This document shows positions 43,540 through 54,694 of a stretch of 64,000 nt of DNA, piece by piece (the first letter of the stretch is position 1; each line of letters opens with the position of its first letter). The notes beneath the pieces were generated by a model, which saw only the letters and a list, made by a program, of their open reading frames with translations, did not search any database and was not told the DNA's origin. A program made the translations under genes and the position numbers. Location: contig NC_092651.1 of assembly GCF_032118995.1 (NCBI RefSeq), positions 17,158,349 through 17,222,348 on the forward strand, given 5' to 3'. The stretch is from Asterias amurensis (lineage: Eukaryota > Echinodermata > Asteroidea > Forcipulatida > Asteriidae).

Positions 43540-45970
43540 TTATCCCTGATGCGAAATAACATCTATTTTTAAATATTAAAAGATTATTGTCTTTTTGTCC
43601 AGCAACTTTACACTTGAAAGTTCACCTACCTCCCATGGGAAAGTACTTTTGCACATTTTGTTAAAGTGACAGTACTTACTATATTGATTGATGTGTTCTC
43701 ATATAACAAATTAGAACAGCCTTCCTTTGAAAACTTGCAGCCATTATTAGAAATTGTAAAGACTTGTACCACACTTTGTGTCATGTCCCAAATTAACATT
43801 CCATGAAATAACAAACCTGTGAAAGTTTACGCTCGATTTCCCGTACACATCACACAGGCGATGAAAAACATTGCCAATATTTTCAAACATCAGATTTTTC
43901 GCACTTGAATAGACAGACCAATACTAATTTCGTTTGACTCGTTTCTCAAAAACTATCCAATTTCTGGCAAAAATATTTCAAGGGAAGTATCCCACCATTG
44001 TAAGCATCATACCAATGAAGGTGCAAGTCTGTGAACTAATATTTTTTGCATACCAATTGTTGGCACCCTATCCCCGTTTTGTATAAATTTATCTAGATAT
44101 AAACTTTGTTTGGTCTTTTACAAAGCCTTTTTATTAGTTGAAAAATCTAAACCCCATGGGGGGATGGGACTGGTAACAAGTCTACCTCCATCTAAATCAC
44201 ATGGGACTGGTACAAGTCTATGTCCAGACCATGTGTGTGCTGTACTGGCACATACCCCCTGGACGGCCACCCCATGAGGTACTTTCCATTGACTTGCACA
44301 CAGTTTCTTTGTGTGCTAGGTATGACCTTAGCCAGGGATAAAATTAACAAGCCTGAGAGAGAGAGGACCCCCTGGACAGTGTTGAGGCAGTCATTAGGGC
44401 TGTGGTTGGTGAACAACCAGACTATTTCTGTCCATAGTGCATGCAAACATGTGATGGCAATTTTCCCCCCAAACTGAGAATTTTTAGTTTGTTGGGGGCC
44501 TGTGTGAAAATGTTTTTTAAATTTACAACAACAACAAAACACTTCCTGGCTTGCCCTGACTTGGCAGCGCAGATCCCGTGGGAACTTTTGAGTTGTGATA
44601 GTTTATTTGTTCATGAGTTAATTCTGTCATTAATTAGTTTTGCACCAGAGCCTTTTCTATAAAACTATTGAATCACTATTGTGAATGTTCACATTACAAT
44701 CTGTGGAACTCTTTTTATGTGGGTAGTAAACAACCCCTGAGAATTTGTTCGATTGGCATTTAAATCGATTCATTCTATTCATTCAAAAAATTATATTGTG
44801 ATCATCTGATTGTTTCAATTAAATGAGCCGATACCTAAGTGGGAAATGTTTCCTTAAATTTTTGACCTGTGGATTAATAATATTAATTACTATTTAAAAT
44901 ACCCCAGACAGTTTCTCTACTTTCTTGGTGGAGAGTGCATAATGTTGGGGTGTTTAAACGGTTGATAATGACCAGGTGGAGCTGTTTATAACCGGCTGGC
45001 TTCCATGTGTCGGGCGCGCAAGATTATCACGCGGAACGGGAAATTCATAGCTATTGGTAACAGCGCTTAATCTTTTTGTAAGCTCGCGCACATACACACA
45101 ACCCATGCACATCAAACAGAGTCTTCATAAAAATTTTTTTTTAATATTTCAAACATCAAATTTTCAATTGTCAAAGTGTCTCTGATTGGGTTTTTAACGT
45201 TTTTTTAACAAAAGGGCTCGAGCCTTTATCACACAGCAAAGACCCTGGCAGTTATAAACGGCAGTTTAATAACTCATCGCTACCCTTTATTCCCCTAATT
45301 TATAGTTTGAAAAACAACAACAAAGTTGAGGTGATGGGCTTTCGTCAATTTGCGATTTAAATCTTGCAAGGAGCAACGGAGGCAATCGCCTATGTTGCCT
45401 CCGTGAAGTATCAGGCCTGTTAGTTATTTCTACCTCCATGATTATTGCAACAAGATTCAAGTGTTAAGTTGATAAATTTGCATGCAAATAACTATAATTA
45501 TGAATGATATTGTATCGAAAACACAATACAAAAAACATCTGCGCAGAAATTTGTGTTGATCATTTCTTCATACCATGATTATTTGTAGAATGTAGACTGC
45601 AGAATATATATGTAAATGGGCCATTACTAACATTTTATTTCTAAACAAAGTGTCTTAACTCAAGCTTGTCCACGGAGTGTTTCTATGAGGGTATTAACAT
45701 GTCTGGCCCGCAGGAACAAAATTGGAAATTGTATGGAATAAAAGCTGGATGGTCTAGACAGTACGGGCTTATTGTACTTTCCAGACTGTTTAAAAAAAAA
45801 TAATAATAATAGGCCCCTAATTCATTTCCAAAAGAAAACCAAATCAGAAAACAGACATGTAGGAATAATATCACTTCTGGAACATGTACGCCTCGTTGCT
45901 TATGAACCCTGACTGAACTAGATTCTCAAAAAGTTTATGGTCTATAAAGAGCTTTGATCGACAAATTTGA
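43540..45970. other. Intergenic, mostly unassigned
   Basis: 43800-44060 is a very diverged R3-like stretch (TCGTTTCTCAAAAACTATCC). 45365-45420 is an R4 fragment (GGAGGCAATCGCCTATGTTG). The frames at 44192-44542 (both strands) show no family features. Confidence 0.4.
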
Positions 45971-45974
45971 AATG

Positions 45975-46317
45975 ACAAAAATGTCAAAGACCAGTCTTCT
46001 CATTCTCACTTGGTGTATCTCAAAGTATGCATACAATAATAGGGGGGCTAAACCTAGCTCAATTCGTCGTCGAACTTGCAAGATAATAAGGAAAGAAAAA
46101 ACACCCTTGTCACCTTGAGTTGTGTGCTTTTAGATGCTTGATTTCGAGACCTCAAAATCTATACCTGAGGTCTTGAAATCTGGAAAATTACTTCTTTCTC
46201 AAAAACTATGTTACTTCAGAGGGAGTCGTTTCTCATTGTTTTATACCGACAACGACCAAGGAATTTTTATGCTATTAATAATTATTTTGAGTAATTACCA
46301 ATAGTGTCCACTGCCTT
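45975..46317 (+). mobile_element. R1 MITE copy, 5' end eroded
   Basis: GTCAAAGACCAGTCTTCTCA near the start and AATAGTGTCCACTGCCTTA at the end. It carries the usual internal landmarks with small deletions. Confidence 0.75.
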
Positions 46318-46599
46318 ATAACTTTCAGTCTTACCTCTGATTGGAAGTACGCCTTGCAGTCTCAATATTCAGTAGAGGAAACACAAATTAAGGAATCTGT
46401 TTTTATTTTATACTGTAGGGCCTATTAAGTGCAATATTTTACACAGTTTTTAGGCACTCATCCAATTTTGTAACATGTATCATAAACTTAAATGAATTTG
46501 CAGACAAGAGAAAGAAAAAAATTGTTTTTTTCAAGATCATATTCTGAAAAGACTGCAAGAAAAACAGAATTCACATTTTCATCATTTATGCTTCAAGCT

Positions 46600-46990
46600 T
46601 CTATGGGGCAATGACAAGGGGCATGGACGTGACTGTCGTCATTGCCTCTATGCTGTTTCAGGCCAGTAGCAAGTCATGACTGAGTGGTCTTGCGCACCGG
46701 GCTACAGCTCTAGTGTTTCTGAGTGTGGGTTCGAGTCCCGGTCCTAACACTTGGCATCTTGTAGCAAGCTCTTTTAAAACCATTTTTGCTTTGTTCAGAC
46801 GTGAAGCTGTTTGTCCTGGGTAATGCACAATTACTAAAAGAACCAAGTACACTTATTGAATGTTTAGAGTAAGGGGTTCGCCCTGGTGTTTCTGACAGAG
46901 GTAGCCTGCATACAATTTTGAGACGTGGTGCTAAGGGTCTTATAATTCCAAACATATCACTGTATAACTCACCACCCCCCCCCCCCCTCC
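46600..46990 (+). mobile_element. R4 fragment followed by a tRNA-derived SINE
   Basis: 46605-46665 resembles R4 (GGGGCAATGACAAGGGGCAT). The SINE starts near 46674 with CATGACTGAGTGGTCTTGCG and has a B box GGGTTCGAGTCCC at 46727-46739. A C-rich run closes it at about 46975. Confidence 0.65.
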
Positions 46991-46999
46991 ACACCACCC

Positions 47000-48050
47000 G
47001 ACAAAAATAATAATAAATGATAATAATTAAACAACATCAGGGCTGTGGGAAACACAGCAGGTGTGGAAAGCAAAACAAATAAAATTAATTTTTTAAGTAT
47101 TTATCAGGCCTGAAAATTAGACTTTTTCTACAATTTTTTTGTTTTTGTTTCTGGTTATGTTTGAAAACAATGATAGTTCCTATAAAGTACAGTACACATC
47201 TGCCAGTTGTTCCGAATGATCTTTGAACTAATGCATGCAAGTGTTGTGTTATTAAACATAATGTATAACAGAGAAAATGATTCATTTCAAGATTTATAAT
47301 GCAATGCCCATCCACAACTCCCAGATCTGCAATTATCTTTTTGAACTCCAGGGGGGTCCTTCTCCCTTGATAATATTATTAGATAAGAACCAAACAACAA
47401 CAATCCACCACGCCATAACATCTTTGTTACTTATTCACAGGGTATTCTGTTTTATGACCTCCAAATGGTGGAATGGGTGGTCTCTTTGAAGTTTGATCAA
47501 AGAATAGTAGAAACGAGACTGATTGAATTATGGGGGGAAGACTGCTTCAAGACATATTTTATGACAGGTTTCTTGTCTGGGTTTCTAAGGTCATATCCAT
47601 ATCTGGCGACTATGACTCTGGTTGGAACACCACAAAATTACCAATGTCATAGCCGTAGCCGCCAATTTGGCTACAATCTAACTAACATTGAGAATGAATC
47701 CTAGACACTGATGAGGCCTACAGGAGCATTCACTTCAAACTTGTGAAAAGGGGGAAAACACGATTCATTGTTTTTACGAAGAGTAAATCAATTCCCCTCC
47801 TCTTGTTTCCAAGACACAACCTACCCCATGGAAATGTTAATAATGTTATCAAACTTTGTGGTTTACATCATGGACTCTTTTGGATGAAAAAAAAAAAAAA
47901 GCAATTAATGTTCTTAAGTTTTTTGTTTTTTTCTCACAAGAAAAAGACGCAGGATCCCCACATCCCTGTAAAACTGGAAGACTAGTACCGCAGTGTTCTC
48001 CAAGATGTAAACAAAGCTTGGGCACCAGTAGCCCAGGTTGGACTCCTCCG
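47000..48050. other. Intergenic, unassigned
   Basis: A CACAG at 47440 precedes an open stretch to 47704 (MVEWVVSLKFDQRIVETRLI). I could not link this to any family or to a phase-matched neighbour, so I do not call a gene. Confidence 0.4.
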
Positions 48051-48065
48051 TTGCATGCAATGCAG

Positions 48066-48170
48066 TAGTTGCGATAACGTAGTAACCCTCCAACCGACGC
48101 CGAACCCTCCGTCCTCCCGACGACGAACCTTCTGGCTTTGCCATCGGAGGAAGGTTGTTATCGCAACTAG
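48066..48170. mobile_element. 105-bp MITE with 7-bp target duplication
   Basis: Ends TAGTTGCGATAAC and GTTATCGCAACTA are inverse over 13 bases. AATGCAG occurs directly before (48059-48065) and after (48171-48177). The interior is GC-rich with CCGACG-type repeats. Too short to code for anything. Confidence 0.75.
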
Positions 48171-48799
48171 AATGCAGTGGCACTAACTGACATCCTACCA
48201 CTCCAGGTATAGTAGGTGCCCTAAGATGCTTTCTTCTGTAGTGTGGCACCAATTTGTAAAAAGTTACTGACAACAAGGTGTTCCCTCGCCCTTTTTTAAA
48301 GTTCAATCACAGTTCAAATGCAATCTTTTTGCACAAGTTTGTTTTGATGGATTTTGAAGGAAAAGTTGCGGAATCCAAAGTTGCTTTTAAAATGCATAAT
48401 TTTTAGTTTTCCAAAGAAAAAGTCAAGCTTTTAAAAGCAATTTGCACAGACAACAAAATGGTTTAAAAGGTAATGAATGAATTAAGAAAATATCCTTAGT
48501 TGTTAAGATTAAGAGGTGAGGAAAGAAGGCAAAATATGCAAAATAAATAGAATACAATGTTTGAACAAACTTTGAAAAACAATAATTTAACAATCAGTTA
48601 GGATAAACTTCATTCCCTTCATACTTACATGCTTTTTTAAAATCTTGGTCCCAAGTGACAGTGCAGTACATGCAGCAATGGGAAAAATGACAACACGGAA
48701 GCTCAAGTCGACAAGAAAGTGTTGTTTCGTTGCTTCACACTTCATTCAATCAATCACAAAGTTCAATTTAGCTCTTTCCGCATCCTGGTGAATGAGAAA

Positions 48800-49013
48800 G
48801 AAACAACTAGGGGCCTAACCCTAGAACCAAATGACAGAGCAGAAGAAGGAAGCTCATCCGGCTCGCTGCACCAGGGGGAGATTATTGTGGGGGCGAGTCG
48901 TACACCGACCTGTCCTGCAGGCCTCTCGTCTGCTTCCGAGTAGGGACGCCTTGAGACTTCGACTAGTCGCCCCGCGTCTTCAACACGACTGGGACGGTCG
49001 GGCCGTGGTGAGT
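48800..49013 (+). promoter_or_regulatory. GC-richer block ending in a splice donor, possible first exon
   Basis: Against an AT-rich background 48810-49060 is CpG-rich, and GCCGTG|GTGAGT at 49002-49013 is a good donor. An ATG at 48831 opens a frame through the donor (MTEQKKEAHPARCTRG), but the peptide is Arg-rich and unrecognised. A second balanced frame at 49126-49350 follows. No phase-matched acceptor was found, so this is weak. Confidence 0.25.
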
Positions 49014-49884
49014 TTGCCGTGACGAGGACCGCCTCAGTTTTTGTGAGTCAATCACTTGTTGGTATTCGCATATTTATTCTCAACTAAAAAACTAAGAAGG
49101 ACGTCTTTCCACCGACACTTCCGTTGTGCCCTTTCACGTTCAAACCAGACTCAGTCAGGAGGAGAAAATACCACATGTCAGTGAGTCTAACTTTAGAAAG
49201 TTGGAGACATTTCCGAAACACAAACTCGAGCTCCCGGCATCGTCTTCAACTACACTTCTTCAGCAGACGACCATTTCGTGCTCTCCCGATCCCGCTGACC
49301 ACACCACCACCACCACACCACCACCAGCGTTGCTGCACTTGATTTGTTGACATATTCGGTGCATTTTAATCGATTCTTGACAAACCTGACATTGTCCAAT
49401 CGATTTCTAATAAAACTTTCAATGCTTTACTTTGGAATGATCTATTTGGCAGTGGATATTAATGACTGAATGACTCACTGAAATATGGTGGTTTAACAGA
49501 TTCAAAGAGAATCTTCAACGTGTATCTCAGCGCATAAAATTGGTGTTTTACATATAATGAATCGATAAAAAGCAAATCCGACTGCGGCGGTTTTTCAGTG
49601 GTACCGAAAATGCAAACTTGTAGCGGGAAATATGAACCTGGAACCCTTCGATATCATTGCTATACTCTGTATTAATGACGTCCGGGTACCTGCCCAGCGG
49701 TGCAAAAGTTTTCTGCATTCCGTAGATTGTGTATGCTGCCCTCTACCGACGGGAAAATGCTGTGGCGCTTTATTTAGAGAATAGTTGGAGAAAGCAAAAA
49801 GTTAAAAGGCTAAAAACAAATTCTTATAAAACAAAAATGAGCAGAAACATAAAATAAGCAAAACAAGAGGCGTTCAGTCTATTT

Positions 49885-50310
49885 AAAGGATTCGGGTACT
49901 TTATCAAAATGTCCACAGATTTACATTAAACTTACAGGGTTTCAAGATAATGAGTGGAAAGCTTCCCTTCAAATATTATTAACTAAGGTTGTGTAGTTTT
50001 TTAGAAATGAGTAAAACAGGTCACAAAATAATGTTGGTCTCATGAGACCAAAATTATTTTAGCATGTAAAATCCCCTTAACAAGTTGTAATATTATACCA
50101 AAACCATAGCATCTGGTTAATACCTGTTTACATGCTAAAACTGAGACGAAAATTATTATTTTTACTCATTTCTCAAAAAAACTACAGCACCTCAGTAAGT
50201 AAAATTTCAAGGGAAGCTTTCTACTATCATAATCTTCAAACTGTGTAAGTTTAATGTAAATCTGTGGACATCGTGTGTTTTGTAAGGAAAAAGTAAACTT
50301 AAGACTTTTC
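49885..50310. mobile_element. R3 foldback element
   Basis: The left arm GTCCACAGATTTACATTAAA and the right arm TTTAATGTAAATCTGTGGAC are inverse. TTTTTAGAAATGAGTAAAAC pairs with TTTTACTCATTTCTCAAAA. The middle is longer than in other copies. Confidence 0.8.
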
Positions 50311-50865
50311 CTGGCTATTAATAAAAATGATGACATTCATATTATTGTTGTTTTGAGGGAAAACCAGGGAGGGGGGGGGTAAATATAACCATTAAAAACA
50401 AAAGAAAACCAACTTTTGTTTTGTGCAATAATTCAAGGTTCTGACAAATTTAGAATGTACAGTTTCCCTGAAGCTGATGATCTCTCCAACAGAGCTTTTT
50501 AAAGGCTGATTTTAAGATCTGTATCAATCTTAATTGCTAAGCAATTAAAAATCACTATGGTGATATTGGAATAATAATCTACCCAGACATTTCTACGAGT
50601 ATTGTTTCTGCTGCCATGAAAGACTTTAAATAGAGAAAATAGTTTATTTAGTACGCTCAGATTTAAATCTTTGAGAGGTTAGCTGTTGTCAGCACAAGGC
50701 ACAATATCAATTGGGTCTGGAAATAACAAGTAGGACGATTTCTTTTACTGTCTGACTTACACATCTTAGATAGGCTCAATCAGATTAAAGTAGGGATGTC
50801 TAGAGTGTAATTGTCGAAATTGTAAAAAAATTAATGATAAATCTTCAAAACTGGATAACATTACC

Positions 50866-50895
50866 CCCCCTCCCCCCCCCCCCCCCCCCCCCCGG
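50866..50895. repeat. Poly-C tract
   Basis: About 30 nearly pure C with a single interruption by T. Such runs are prone to assembly and sequencing error. Confidence 0.9.
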
Positions 50896-51163
50896 AGGTG
50901 AAATTTCCTAAAGAAACAACAGGAAATTCTAAGGTTTCTATACAGACTATTATTTTACATCACCACTAATTAGAAGTCTACATGGATGTGCTTATCATAA
51001 AGAACACTGTTCTGAAGAAGTTCTGCGTGTAATGAGTACATTCTGAAGTCCCATGCAAAGTCCCCTGTACGTGATAGCACCTCCAGGCGATTGTACAGTC
51101 CAGATCCAAAGAAATCTCACTTCTGCTTTAGTAGGATTTGAACCTTTGCATGGTGGAAATACG

Positions 51164-51297
51164 ATATGGAAAGGTTTGCAGTAACACCATAATGACTATC
51201 TGTAATGATTTGGGGTGTCACTCTCGGTTCTTTTCAGAACCACCCCAACTCATTGAGAGATAGTCATTACATGGTGTTACCGCAAACCTTTCCATAT
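51164..51297. mobile_element. Short foldback element
   Basis: The left arm ATATGGAAAGGTTTGCAGTA and the right arm TACCGCAAACCTTTCCATAT are inverse. TAATGACTATCTGTAATGA pairs with TCATTGAGAGATAGTCATTA. The loop centre is GGTTCTTTTCAGAACC. One arm also occurs at 15722. Confidence 0.8.
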
Positions 51298-51434
51298 CAC
51301 TTCTGCTTTGTTTTTCTGTATTTAAATAACATTCCTGTTAACAAAGTAATTGGCCAGTAACCTTTCCATATCACTTCTGCTTTGTTTTTCTGTATTTAAA
51401 TAACATTCCTGTTAACAAAGTAATTGGCCAGTCC
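51287..51434. repeat. Perfect 74-bp tandem duplication
   Basis: CCTTTCCATATCACTTCTGC starts at 51287 and again at 51361, and the next 50-odd bases are the same. The left copy begins inside the end of the foldback element at 51164-51297. Confidence 0.85.
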
Positions 51435-51439
51435 CAGTT

Positions 51440-53300
51440 TTTTTGTTGCAATAATTGATCCTAATAGAAGAGTTTTCAGTCTCACAAGTTGTTCATCTCA
51501 ATAATGGCAAAGTTTGCCTCTTTCAAGAATATTAGTCTTCACAAAATCTTGATGAATCACAGGTTTGACTTTATTTATGTGTATGTGTGTATAAAAAGCC
51601 ATAGGCCTAGTGGACCTTTACCCAGATATCTACATTTCCAAAGATATGTTTATAGAAATCTTATCCAAAATGAAGTTCTTGAATGTAAAGGCTACCATTC
51701 AGTGGATCTGCAAACTCACTTTAGTGGTTTCTTACTTGAAATTACCACAAAATATACACTGCAGGTTTGGGTATGTCATTCTTCTCTTGACGGCCAGTTC
51801 ACACGTCAAGACAATTTGCAGAGTGATCTATGGAAATACCAAACTCTAATTTCAGTAACAAAGTTATCACATCACTGGTCTTTCTTCATATTATCATATC
51901 ACCACTCAGTGTAAAAACACTGTTCTGGAACACTCACAACTCTTTGTGTAAGACTGTGGTCGACTCTCTGTATTTTTGTTTTCCTTGCCTGAGACCATCT
52001 TACCCGAATCTGAGACCAATTTTGAGAACCAGACCAGCCTTGACTGCTTCAGCATTGTATGGTTGAAACAATATGCATACAGCTCACACACAACCAGAAC
52101 ATGATTAAAAAAAATTACAGTCATCACCAAAGTACTTAAATCTTTGTGCATCTTTTATTACCATCCTCATGAAAGAAAAGTAAAACTGCCATAGACCTCT
52201 TGCATAATTATGACGTCACATTCTCAAATAGAGCCCTCATTGAGGCAGATCATTAGGCGAGTTGAGATGCGTAAAAATGTGCGCATGACCTCAACCTTGC
52301 GCACAATGCAAGGGATCTATTGACTTGTGTGGCAGCTATAAATGTCATACCACAACATAAATTACTGATAAATTAAACCTGTGCTGCTACAGAAATTCAT
52401 TATGCACAATAGTAAAATTAACAGTCAGGCCTCTGATTGCTCCTGAGAAATCAATTATTCTGATGAGAATGGAAATTTAATATACATGTACTTCTCTATC
52501 GAAGAAAATCATTTTTAACATGTCTGCTTTTGTGTGAGAGACAATGTGAGAGACTCCATGGCATACATGGGTTGATAAATAAATCAAAAGAGGTGTACAT
52601 GTTTGAGAGAATGTAACATTTCACCCACTGTTTTTGTTTGCTTTTAGTTTAAATCAAAACACTCTTTGGGCTTGGTTTTTTCCAGCATTCTGATAATAAA
52701 CGTATTTCTTTATGAAATCAATGGTAACTGCTCTATTTTCTGACGACCCTATGTTCCTAAAACCTTGTGTTTTACACGCTAGGGTCAAAATTAGGATGGG
52801 GAAAATAAACAAGGGTGTCGGAACATAGGGGTGTTGAAACAGAGCAGTGTAAACAAATCAACGATCCTTTAAGTTTGCCTGTATGTGTGTGTAAGTCTTA
52901 AGCTGCTTAAATTCTGGTTTTATTACCAGAAATTATATTCACACGCTTCCTTTTTTACTCTTAAAGAATGAGGGGTTGCTCATCTAACATCCTTAAATCA
53001 AGACCATTTCAGTTACAACGCTTATTTACATTTTTCTATACAGCTAAAATTGGATAAATAACAAATTGTCAGCATCCTTTTCCTGCACTGTGGCAGAGTT
53101 TGACTTAAGTTGTCACCAAGTGCGAGTGAGAACAGTGTCTGTCAAGTCAAAACATGTAGTTGGCCAGTGCATACCTTTAAAAAGGTAAGGAGAGTGTTCA
53201 ACACTTTGGCTTGCTGCTAAACACATTAGCTTGTAGCTGGCAACAAAATGACATAAGTTAAAACAATGGGGCACCAGTAATCAAAGAAGGAATTGTAGCT
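51440..53300. other. Intergenic downstream of SAP30L, unassigned
   Basis: A 141-codon plus-strand frame at 51489-51914 and an overlapping 79-codon frame have no recognisable features. The minus strand may carry the end of the SAP30L 3' UTR, but no clear signal is seen. Confidence 0.4.
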
Positions 53301-53304
53301 AAAT

Positions 53305-54694
53305 AGTACAGACAATATCTTTTTATCATCACTATAATACAATGGACAACATTTAAACCAGACTGCAGGACCCAGATTCCTTGATTTTAGCTTTGTGCCA
53401 GTAAACTTATGACTGGATAAGTCCAGCGCTCTTGTGTTCGAATGTTGATATTCAGTCTGATAAATAACTTTCAATCAAGTATTGAAAAAAACTTATCCAT
53501 AATAAAAATGAGTTAATGTTCTCTTAGTGCTTGTTCACATTAAAACAGTTCAAATTTTAAACTGTGTATTTTTTTCTTCTCATTTCAATTCTGGTTTTGT
53601 GAAGAAAAAAAACCCCAAAAAACTCTGAAGACAGATTGAGTTACAAAATTCCACAGGTCAGTTATTTCATGTAAAGGTTGGGTCACTTATACATGTAGTG
53701 TGAATACTGATCTTGGGCAATCACCGATGTTGTCCGAATGCAAGAAAGTGTCCAATAAACATACATGTAGCTAAGCAGTTTGAAGAAGGCGTCCATCGTT
53801 ATGTGTAACTGACTAACAAAGTATTGGGTCCTTTGCAGAACATCCAAACTTTCAAAACTTGTGTGTTGACATCCACCAGTCATTGCATTAATCCTCTCAA
53901 TGAAGATTATAAACAAGTATCCTTTGCGTCAAGCTACAAGTCCTTCATCAAAAAAGTGTTCGTTCCATCCAAGGCAGCATCTGCACCAACTACAGGTTTA
54001 GTACAGACAATATCTTTTTATCATCACTATAATACAATGGACAACATTTAAACCAGACTGCAGGACCCAGATTCCTTGATTTTAGCTTTGTGCCAGTAAA
54101 CTTATGACTGGATAAGTCCAGCGCTCTTGTGTTCGAATGTTGATATTCAGTCTGATAAATAACTTTCAATCGAGTATTGAAAAAAACTTATCCATAATAA
54201 AAATGAGTTAATGTTCTCTTAGTGCTTGTTCACATTAAAACAGTTCAAATTTTAAACTGTGTATTTTTTTCTTCTCATTTCAATTCTGGTTTTGTGAAGA
54301 AAAAAAACCCCAAAAAACTCTGAAGACAGATTGAGTTACAAAATTCCACAGGTCAGTTATTTCATGTAAAGGTTGGGTCACTTATACATGTAGTGTGAAT
54401 ACTGATCTTGGGCAATCACCGATGTTGTCCGAATGCAAGAAAGTGTCCAATAAACATACATGTAGCTAAGCAGTTTGAAGAAGGCGTCCATCGTTATGTG
54501 TAACTGACTAACAAAGTATTGGGTCCTTTGCAGAACATCCAAACTTTCAAAACTTGTGTGTTGACATCCACCAGTCATTGCATTAATCCTCTCAATGAAG
54601 ATTATAAACAAGTATCCTTTGCGTCAAGCTACAAGTCCTTCATCAAAAAAGTGTTTGTTCCATCCAAGGCAGCATCTGCACCAACTACAGGTCC
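53305..54694. repeat. 695-bp direct tandem duplication at the SAP30L 3' end
   Basis: AGTACAGACAATATCTTTTT starts at 53305 and again at 54000, and the offset of 695 holds to CCAACTACAG at 53986 and 54681. I noticed only a few base differences over the whole length (for example TCAATCAAG against TCAATCGAG). The second copy ends just across the SAP30L stop codon, so the repeated unit is essentially its proximal 3' UTR plus the stop. Confidence 0.9.

Noticed and set aside
51489-51914. 141-codon plus-strand open frame
   Set aside because: No recognisable motif, no plausible splice partners, composition typical of AT-rich chance frames.
53305-53999. A second SAP30L last exon in the left copy of the duplication
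   Set aside because: The coding part of the exon lies outside the repeated unit. Only the stop codon and 3' UTR are duplicated.
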